This document shows, piece by piece, positions 55,740 through 64,000 of a DNA stretch of 64,000 bases. The stretch's first letter is position 1. Each line of letters starts with the position of its first letter. Source of the DNA: Nageia nagi (Eukaryota; Pinophyta); the NCBI GenBank assembly GCA_050084985.1, contig JBITNC010000001.1:11780001-11844000 (forward strand). Direction: 5' to 3'. Both the position numbers and the translations under genes were made by a program. The notes under the pieces were generated by a model. That model was given only the letters and a program-made list of their open reading frames with translations, was not told the origin of the DNA and did not search any database.

Positions 55740-56358
55740 GGACCGTCTACACATCACCATGAGGTGAATTTCAATGGGGCATGAATAAATCCAAAACCAT
55801 GTCCAAACACTTTTTGCCTGGTTTTTTTAGTTAAATAATTGTAATTATAATAATTAATTTATTAAGTATCATTACAAAGAATCATATTTTATAATTAAAT
55901 AGTATAAAATTATATTGATTATTAAAAAATATTCCTTCCATTCTACTATCTTATAGTAATTATCTTTTTGAGAGTTGATGAAGACAAGTAATTCAAACAA
56001 AAAGTTACATAAGTATAATTCTCCAGATATTTTTTTATTAATTCTTTATTTTAGTATGCTTGATATTATATTATTTTATTTTATCTCCATGATATTTATT
56101 AATGTATTCATTTGATTAATTTCATTTAATATAATCATAATACATTTCTTTAAGTTTCATAATTAGAAATATTTTTTCACCATGATTTATTTTTCCTACA
56201 TTCTATATATATTAGCCAAGTTAATATGTTATAGGATCCAAGAAGTTCTGATTGGGTGTAGACCCCCTCCATGTGGGTTGATTTTCAAAGGATAGTGCAA
56301 AAAGTGTCTGGAAATGGTTTTGGATTTATTAGTGCGGTAGAGTATTTCATGACGGTCC
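55740..56358. mobile_element. fold-back / MITE-like element
   Basis: Inverted arms: AATAAATCCAAAACCAT then TCCAAACACTTTTTGC at 55784-55817, and their complement GCAAAAAGTGTCTGGA, ATGGTTTTGGATTTATT at 56297-56330. Outer GGACCGTC (55740-55747) is repeated inverted as GACGGTCC (56351-56358). About 480 bp of AT-rich, noncoding interior. No clear target duplication seen. Could be a MITE, or a chance capture of two inverted copies of a dispersed sequence. Confidence 0.55.
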
Positions 56359-57933
56359 TTGAGTCTGAATAGACCAATTTAGTAAATTAGATCCTTTTAC
56401 ACATTGTTTAAATTAACTGTATATAATTATACTACGATAATTAATGATATAAAATTCTGGTGCTAATACAATCCATCCACTTCTCTTTGTGTGTGATTAA
56501 CATCACATACACCAATTTTTTGTCATAAAAGTGAAGTGCAAACATCCTAGATGATTGATATTGATATTATTGGTTTACGATTCACATTAATAGTCATGAG
56601 CTCATAAAACAAGAAAAACCAATTTGATTTTTGCACTGAATAAAGAATTGAGAATATATTTTGAATCAGGCAAAGAAAACCTTGGAGTTACTATAATTAT
56701 TTTGTTTTGATTACAGAAGAAGTATTTCACGTTTTATTAATGCATTGGAGCGTATCACGGAACCAGGGAATCCTACAATATCGTGTACGTTTCTCCTTTT
56801 CTTTACAGTAGGGATACAAAAAACTGTCACAGCTTGAAGTATTCGACATGAATAAACAACGGAACCCCACTGATCATGAGAATGTCATTCTATACGAAGA
56901 AAGTTTAAAATAATATAACGAATAGAATAATATAACAAATGAATAGAATAATATAATAATATAACATGTATGTCTGAATAGAATAAGAGACACAATTCTC
57001 AATGAGGTTAAATAACATAATGAATGTAAATATTTAAAGTTGTAAAATTGTTATCTTAGTTTTTTAATATAGCTTAAAGTATTCTTTTAATATATTGTAG
57101 CATAGTTGTTTAAACTTATGTTGGGTTTTTCTCTCTCTCTTTTTTAAAATATGTATTACTTATAGATTATTGTAATTTTTATATGCAATTTGATAATATA
57201 AATTAGTTATTGCAATCTTGTTTAATGGGTATGTCGTAGATTATTATTATTATTATAATAGATCCGATAATCGATTCAAAAATATTATTATATAATCGAT
57301 AATTTTTAAATTGTTAAAAATTTAAAATTAGCCTTGATGGTAAATGAACTTCGATATCATCTTCAAAATGACTTTGATATCATTCACATACATTATATTT
57401 TTTAATCTCATTATATCTTTCCTTTTGATGTTTTAAAAATTGATTAAGGTACTATAATTAGCTATTTCAAGTCAAACATCACTTGGGATTAATCCCTAAT
57501 CTTCATCAACAACACCGTCCTATTAACCATATTTATTAACATGAGAAAAGCACCAAAAGTAGATTCAAAGAACTTCCTCAACATCTTTTAGATGACTAAA
57601 CTTAGTGTTAAAATACTATGCAAGGAAAGTATAAATAGGTGTCAACAACACTTGCTTGCCATTATAAGAAAATAATTTAATGTTTCACTAACTTGGATCA
57701 CCATGAACTATTGAATCTTCAGAATATAGTGCAACTAAATTATTTTGTGAAAAAATATACATAACATAGTACAACAAAAATAAATCATACTTATTTATTA
57801 AGCAATCATTTCATTTTCAATGGTATTTAATTTTGTAAATTAATAATTATGTAACATAGATATTAATATTTGTATCTAGTATATTCTAATATTATTTACA
57901 TACCAATATATTTCAGTCTATTTTATTTTCATA
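56359..57933. other. unassigned AT-rich DNA
   Basis: No gene recognised. 56900-56970 has short ATAGAATAATATAAC-type repeats. The 5' terminus of the Helitron probably lies at the end of this stretch, but no TC-start could be fixed. Confidence 0.4.
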
Positions 57934-59660
57934 ATGATTGAATTAACAACAGATGAAATTACAAGCATACTTTCAGGCATCTATGTCCTTTAACCACTTT
58001 TACAAATTACATGTATAGAGTCTATTAAACATTTTTCTTCAACAACCATCAAATATCGGATCAACCTATCAGATGGTTTACATTCACACTTAGCTTTGCT
58101 TCCTATTCAATACAACATTTTTGTTGTTGAAGAAGCTTTGAAGGAAGGCAATTTTGTTCGTCTACATGAATACACTTCAAAAACTTACACCAACTTCATT
58201 TATGTTCATATTCTCTTAAATTTTGAATTTAATACTTATTAAGTAATTTGCAATTGCTTTGATAACTATTATTTTCATTTATTTGTAGGGCTATTATAAT
58301 TAGTTGTTTGGAAATAGTTGCAAACAACATGCCAATTGTTGGAGTTCCAACTCCTCTCCTCCAAACAACCAATTACATAATATCAAATAGCTCTCAAATT
58401 CCTTCAATTTCATCACAGTGTAGTATCATTTCTTCGCAAGAAGAAAGTAGCTACAACTAGCAACAAAATGAACCCACCTTGGAACCAATTCCCATTAAAA
58501 CATTGACATCATATCATAAGGATTGGTCAATTAAGGGTAAAGTTTTAGCAAAAATAACCATGCATGAATACCATAATGCTAATAGTGAAGGAAAGGTATT
58601 TGGGTTTGATATCGTGGTCAAGGAGGGTTCAGAAATACATGTCACATGCTTCAATGCAATTGCTGACAAGTTCTACAATATTATTCATATAAATTCCATT
58701 TATATTATCTCTAATGCTCTTATTAAGGAGGTAAAAAAATAATATAGTACCTACATACATCCTTATCAAATAATACTCATGATTTCATCAACTGTAACTC
58801 CTTCGATATGTATTGAATCTACAATACCAATAAAGGTTTCACATATAAAAAGCATAGATTCATTGGTATATTACACTAAAAATTCCCTTATTGATGTGAT
58901 GGTATAACTTTTGTTGCATCAACTTTATGCAAGAAAAATGGGACAAAAATAAAGAAATGCATTATAAAAGTCATGGATGTTTTAGGTTTTACTATTGATG
59001 TTACACTATGGGGTAAACATTATGAGGTAGAAGATAAACAAATTTTAAATATGCCTCAATAGCCAAATCCACCAATTGTTTTGATCAAGTTTGGATACTT
59101 AAGCACCTGGCATGGAAAGAAAATAGATTTCAATTATTCAACCAGCATCCAAATTAATCCATAATTTGAAGAAGTCTCAACATTGTGAATATGGTATTCT
59201 TCCATGGACAATAACCATCCCACTGTTTCCATTTCAAAAAATAATAATTCTATTGCTAGCTTTGAAAATCCAATTAAAATCGCACAAATCATTGATAAAA
59301 ACTTCCTTGTAAAAGAATATGTTTGCTTTCAAGCCATAATTTCCAAACTACAGCTTGAAAAGTTTTATTATCCTTCTTACCTTCAATTTGTAATAGGTAA
59401 AAATGTAAGAAATAAGTTAAAAAAAAAGGGAATAATACCTTTCAATGTCCTAAATATTTTTCTGAACTCGTTAAATGTGACTTCAACTATGCATTAAAGA
59501 TGAAGATTCAAAATGATATAGGTGAACTTAAAAAAGTAATAGCATTCGAAGGACCTACAAATGCATTACTAATTATTGCTGTGAAAAATTTATAACTACT
59601 ATTAGTAGAACCTAATATTCCAGAAGATATTTTAATCAAAGTTATTAATTACGAGTTCTT
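57934..59660 (+). pseudogene. RPA70-like single-stranded DNA-binding protein, Helitron-encoded
   Basis: ATG 57934: MIELTTDEITSILSGIYVL opens the RPA70 N-terminal OB fold (LLQITCIESIK, YRINLSDGLHSHLALLP, FVRLHEYTSKTYTNF). A likely intron ends at about 58288 (TTTATTTGTAG), after which IIISCLEIVANNMPIVGVP completes that part. Second OB fold (58479-58742): IPIKTLTSYHKDWSIKGKV, NANSEGKVFGFDIVVKEGSE, CFNAIADKFYNII, all hallmarks of RPA DNA-binding domain A. Third (58860-59170): VMDVLGFTIDVTLWGKHYE, STSIQINP. Fourth (59320-59650): LEKFYYPSYLQF, CDFNYALKMKIQNDIGELKK, AFEGPTNALL; its zinc-ribbon Cys residues are mostly lost. Order matches full RPA70. Stops and two or more frameshifts. Confidence 0.8.
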
Positions 59661-60030
59661 GATGGAAATTTCCATCACGATGAATCATTTCTCTAGGCAA
59701 GATATGAAAAACTATGTCATTATAACCGTTAGAGTAGTTTATTTTTATGTTTGTAATGACTTCTATATTTGAAACAAGTTTTTTGGAACAATCATTATGT
59801 ATATCTCTAACTATTGAATGCAAGATAATGACATATATACTACTATACAATATTCTATAATGTTTACGTACATAATAGTTTGATTTGCATGTTGTTATTG
59901 ATGAGGAAATATCATATAAAATGCAATTATAAATCAAAAAAGAAATAATTATTTATATGTTAAAATATGAAGACTCTATTCATTTTATTTTGTTCATACA
60001 AACCTTGAATATTGCATTATAGATCATATG

Positions 60031-60290
60031 CTACTTTCATCTATTATGAGTAATAAAATTTATTTGAATTATCTTTTGTAGTTATGCCTAAGTAAATAAT
60101 ACCACAAATTGATTACCTTTCTTATTTATTTAATGTAAATGATATTTGTTTTCCAAAATCTACTACTTTCATCTATTGCAAGTAATAAAATTTATTTGAA
60201 TTATCTTTTGTAGTTATGCACAAGTAAATAATACCATAAGTCAATTACCTTTCTTATTTCTTTAATGCAAATGATATTTTTTTTTGCAAA
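60031..60290. repeat. 132-bp tandem duplication
   Basis: CTACTTTCATCTATT...AATTATCTTTTGTAGTTATG and on, at 60031 and 60163; only a few differences. Lies between the RPA-like and Rep genes of the Helitron. Confidence 0.85.
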
Positions 60291-60489
60291 TTCTTCCAAT
60301 GGTTATGCAAAAATAAAGTTAACAACAAATTCACTTCCTTTACTAGTTACATTTTATTTTTCATAGTCAAATAATTATTTATAGAATTCATCATGAATGT
60401 ATTAAATATAAATTTCTTTCTCTTCATTATGTAACCTATTTCATGTTTTTTGAGCATGATATCGAGTAAATTTTTTCTCAGAATATTTG

Positions 60490-62503
60490 AACATTGAAAT
60501 GGAAAATTAGGCAAATAAAGCAAGAAGAGAACCCAAAAATCAAGTGGATCAAGCACATTACCAAGCAAACAAAGATACAATCAATGCAAGAAGAAAAATA
60601 TTACACCAAATATGTTATGAAATGGAATCCAAAAATGGTGCATCCTCATCTAATTCATTTGGTTTGCAAGCACCAATACCACATATAGCTTTACCAAACC
60701 AACATCCTCTAGTATTTTCTATAGAATATACAACAACCAAAAATAAATTTCATTCTAAATTAGATAGGCTTAAAAACATGTCCACATGTGTTGTCTGTAA
60801 GGAAAAATATCTAGGAATTAAAACAAAATAATACAATGGGAATCACATTTGTTATAGGTGCATTTTAGAAAAACATGGCCATCATTTCTCTATAACAAAC
60901 AACATGGACCCTAGTGAACAACACATTTGCTTGCAAATACTTACCCAAGTAGAGGAGATGTTAATAGAAAAATTACCCTTGTACTTCAAGTTACATATGC
61001 AAGGGGTGATAAATTAAAATATAGTGGTTGCACTATCTATTTTTCTCAAGATATTTATACAATTGCAACTCAATTGCCAAGACACATAAGTACATTAGAT
61101 ATACTAATAGTTAACAAGAAGAATATTAATAACCAATATTATAGTTTCCATGCTAGCAGAAATAACATCTTCGAGGTATTGACATACAAGATCAAATATG
61201 ATCCAAACTAGAGGGATGTCCATATAGATAAAATTGTATTATCATTGTTACTTGATACCTCTATAGACATATCCAACATTTTATCCACAAAATCTCTATA
61301 CCTTGCCCTTATTGATAAAGACCTCATGGAAATAGATGATTCAAATGAAGATATTGTACAAGAAAATATTCATACAACAATTTTGTATGTTTCAAATCTC
61401 CCTTAGGATGTAGAGAGGTTGAGCACTTAGGATCAATAGTGCAATTATAGGATGAATGCCCACTACCATCCATTGAATGGCCATAAATATCACTTTCATC
61501 ACTAAATGAATACAACACTAAAGAATTATTTGATATGGTATTTCCCACTTTATTTCCAATAGGTGCAGTATCATTCAAACAAAAACCCATGAAAGAGGTT
61601 AAATTATACAAATATGCACTCCATATACTACGATACCATGATAATAGTTTTGGCCAACATCCACGATTTTGATATTTCATACTAAATATGCTTCAACATC
61701 ATCAAAGTCAAGAAAAAACATCTTTCTTTGCTCATTGTAGTATAAAAAAAGGAGTACCAACCATAATTTAGGATCTCTAACAAAGATTAAAGGATGTGCT
61801 AGATGATAAACTCCCTAAACAATTAATGTGTTTTAGCTAATCAATTCATGGTACAAAGCCTTATAGCACTGAACTCTTAGATATGATTATTCAAATAAAT
61901 TGTCCTACTATGTTCTTTACACTCAATGCAACAGATACAAAAATGGTCAAACTTGCATGATATCATGCTGTCCATGACACCTACAAATCCTCAAGCATAT
62001 TCAAAATCCACATCTTGTTGCATTGTACATCCATCATAGATGTACAACATTCCTTAAAATTGTGTTGGTTAAACTTTTTAATGCAACAGACTATTGGTAT
62101 AGGTATTGCATTAATCAAATTATTTTTCAATTTTTTTTTACTTTTTTTTTTTACTTTTACCTAATAATATATTCTTCCATATATGAATAGTAACATAGAG
62201 GTTCTGTCCATATTCATAGCTTCCTTTGGATAAAGGGTGCACCCCGACATTTCCAAACTAGAATGGAATAATATCCAATCAATTCAAAATGCATTAAAAT
62301 ACTTAGATAACTATGTATTGGGTTGGAACCATCGAATGAATCCACCAAGAGAAAATACATTTCCTCAAACTAGTGTTCATGATCCCTATTTCCTAAACAA
62401 AAAACTAATTATGTTAACCAAGCCATACAATGATTATAAAGAAATTGTTAATTACATCCAATGCCTTAAAATGAACCTTTATCTATTTAATAAATCACTT
62501 TAA
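60490..62503 (+). pseudogene. Helitron Rep (N-terminal and HUH region), helicase missing
   Basis: Begins with a basic ARR/NKA-rich segment (NKARREPKNQVDQAHY, INARRKILHQ), typical of Helitron Rep N-termini. Then CVVCKEKYLGIKTK, HICYRCILEKHG, NNMDPSEQH, LTQVEEMLIEKLPLYF, IYTIATQLPRHISTLDILIV and SFHASRNNIFEVLTY: the zinc-finger-like and LTQVEEMLI blocks known from plant Helitrons. Later: TMFFTLNATDTKM, LVKLFNATDYWYRY and RGSVHIHSFLWIKGAP at 62194-62244, the two-His HUH motif (HIH) of the Rep nuclease. It then runs to DYKEIVNYIQCLKMN and stops; the catalytic Tyr region and helicase are absent. At least four frameshifts. Confidence 0.82.
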
Positions 62504-62519
62504 TCCCTTAATAGACTAT

Positions 62520-63105
62520 TATGTAAAAATGGATTAAAAATATATAAAAGACGTGTGGGCCATGTATTTGACCCTTATGGATTGTACAAGGGGTCAAAAT
62601 ATCAAATTCATGTAAATTTGTATCATATATAAAGGCATCTTTGATGACCTATAGATCATGAGTGAATCATGGGCTAATAATCATTTCAAGCTAATATAAG
62701 GATTATCAATTGAAGATCATTTCAAGGATTGCAACTTACTTTATCTATCCACATTGGAGATCTATTATTCTATAAGTTCCCATGTATGTTCATAATTTGA
62801 TTATTTGCTAATTCAATCATAGCTACATTCATGTTCACATTTGTAATTTCACTTATCTTATGACATTGGCAGTGTGCCAATTCTAAGATGTTGATAACGT
62901 ACTTGTTCATGAATGTATGCTCTATTTTTTATGCATTTTATGATTAATAGAATGAATATAGAATTTAAGTAAACACTATTGCATTCCAACTACATATTAT
63001 TGCCATATTTTTTATATATACATCAATATTTACAAAGTAGAGAAATAGTGCATTAATCAACCCCATTTGCATTAATTGCATTATTTACCATCTACATTTT
63101 GGTGA
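62520..63105 (+). repeat. LTR-like sequence
   Basis: Noncoding, with TATATAAAGG at 62626 as a good TATA box and a TTTTGGTGAACC-type sequence at about 63098-63110 that could be a primer binding site. Only one copy is in the window, so LTR identity is not proven. Follows the broken end of the Helitron. Confidence 0.35.
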
Positions 63106-63184
63106 ACCTTGACTATTCCTACAAATAATAGAATTTTTCATTTTAGGGCATCATGTTTTTTGAGGAGTTTTGCATTAGAATCCC

Positions 63185-63560
63185 TTGGTTTTGTTTTCTT
63201 TTTTGGTTAAATTAACTTTTCTCCAAGTGCATGATAATGTTATTTTTGATAATTATATGATTGAATTTGATTTTTATGTACATTTAAATTTTGATGCTAT
63301 TGACAAGTTTGAAATGAATAATATTGCATTTGAAAAATTAACACTTCAAGATCAATTTCAAAAAATTAAAGCACATATGTTAGTCAATCCCTCTTTGATG
63401 TTTGAAATTTATAATGATCTTGAATTGAAAGAAAAATATCATGCATTTCTAAGAAATAATTAGATAAATTGTTAGAAGATCCATATGCTAAGGCAATATT
63501 GTATGCAAAAGTTTGAGAAGGAAATTATACAAAAGCAACAAAATTAAATATCTTCTCAAC
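63185..63560 (+). pseudogene. gag-like N-terminus of an unassigned element
   Basis: An open stretch of 92 codons (63185-63463): FDNYMIEFDFYVHLNFDAID, FEKLTLQDQFQKIKAHMLVN, then after a frameshift KLLEDPYAKAIL, which is weakly like IIEDPIAKARM in the D gag. Followed (63560-63620) by a Pro-Lys-Gln repeat (QLKPQPKPQLKPQIK). Unrecognised beyond that. A later frame (63835-63920) reads NIWYIDEIECIVHYSTDNYF. The element, if one, extends past the window. Confidence 0.3.
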
Positions 63561-64000
63561 CAAAACTTCAACTAAAACCTCAACCAAAACCACAACTTAA
63601 ACCCCAAATTAAATCAAAACTAAAACAATGTTGGCAAAGAGTAATATCTTAAGAAAATTTGAAAATACAAGATGCTCATATTAGTGAACAACATAAACAA
63701 GATAGCCATAATTGTTCCCCACCACCCAATCAAGAGGTCCCCAATTGTGAGATACTTAATCAACATCAACCAAGGCTAATTATGTGGATTTATATTGAAA
63801 ATTTTTACAAATTGAAATGTTGAGATGCAAGGTCATTGAATGTTCAAATATTTGGTACATTGATGAAATTGAATGTATAGTTCATTATTCTACTGATAAT
63901 TATTTCAAAGCCATGGTCCTCCCATGACCAAATATGTCATTGATTGTAGGACATCATTAGTGTGGGTCATTCAAACATCATCCATAGGCTATGAGTTGTC

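Larger units (their letters stand above)
57934..62503 (+). mobile_element. Helitron relic (RPA70-like gene and Rep N-terminal part)
   Basis: Two genes on the plus strand: an RPA70-like protein followed by the N-terminal half of a Helitron Rep/helicase. This gene pair is characteristic of plant autonomous Helitrons. The helicase domain is missing: the Rep reading ends at about 62503 and LTR-like sequence follows. Termini (5' TC, 3' hairpin plus CTRR) were not located. Confidence 0.75.

Noticed and set aside
61324-61680. 118-residue minus-strand open frame
   Set aside because: Lies across the plus-strand Helitron Rep relic; no family features of its own.
1-64000. CRISPR arrays, operons, bacterial-type terminators
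   Set aside because: Repeats present are LTR, leader and satellite-like repeats without spacer structure; gene content is plant nuclear.

Overview
This window is a slice of a large, AT-rich, repeat-dense seed-plant nuclear genome. The evidence is its content: plant-type Ty3/gypsy retrotransposons of the Tat kind (with a second, archaeal-type RNase H), plant mobile domain (PMD) genes, a chromovirus-like gypsy fragment and a plant-type Helitron that carries an RPA70-like gene. A gymnosperm is plausible but is only an inference. No intact host gene, rRNA, tRNA or CRISPR was recognised. Every coding region is broken by stops or frameshifts, so all genes here are relics; coordinates of domains are approximate unless a terminus is stated.

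Layout. (1) Element A, plus strand, runs from before base 1 to 29028: leader, gag, protease, a deleted RT, two RNase H domains, integrase, a sense accessory ORF (ORF3), a second accessory ORF (ORF4), a conserved noncoding block, a PMD gene on the opposite strand (24190-26595), polypurine tract and 3' LTR (28241-29028). (2) Element B, plus strand, 9732-22275, is nested inside ORF4 of A. It has long LTRs that contain a 78-bp tandem array, an archaeal-type RNase H placed before the RT, and its own sense ORF3 with a KKKRKV basic motif. (3) Element C, minus strand, about 29029-32267, is a chromovirus-like gag-protease-RT fragment cut by A at its RT and by D at its 5' end. (4) Element D, minus strand, 32273-49940, is complete: two 840-bp LTRs, CATAT target duplication on both sides, PBS, gag with a long coiled coil, protease, RT, two RNases H, integrase, ORF3 and an antisense spliced PMD gene. 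(5) 49946-57933 is mostly unassigned AT-rich DNA with small tandem repeats and a 619-bp fold-back element. (6) 57934-62503 is a Helitron relic: RPA70-like gene plus the N-terminal and HUH part of the Rep protein. (7) 62520-64000 looks like an LTR, leader and degenerate gag-like start of a further element.

Most notable: A and D are diverged relatives that share a five-part layout not explained by gag-pol: a 5' leader built of repeats, a sense ORF3 made of two copies of a roughly 68-residue module I do not recognise, a conserved noncoding block, an antisense intron-containing PMD gene, and a dispersed 14-bp motif found only in their noncoding parts. ORF3 with its duplicated module is the best candidate for something undescribed. 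The antisense placement lets an intron survive retrotransposition, because the genomic RNA is read from the other strand.

Order of events inferred from nesting: C is oldest of A, C and D; A and D each inserted into C; B inserted into A. The two LTRs of D differ at about forty of 840 positions by eye, mostly transitions.
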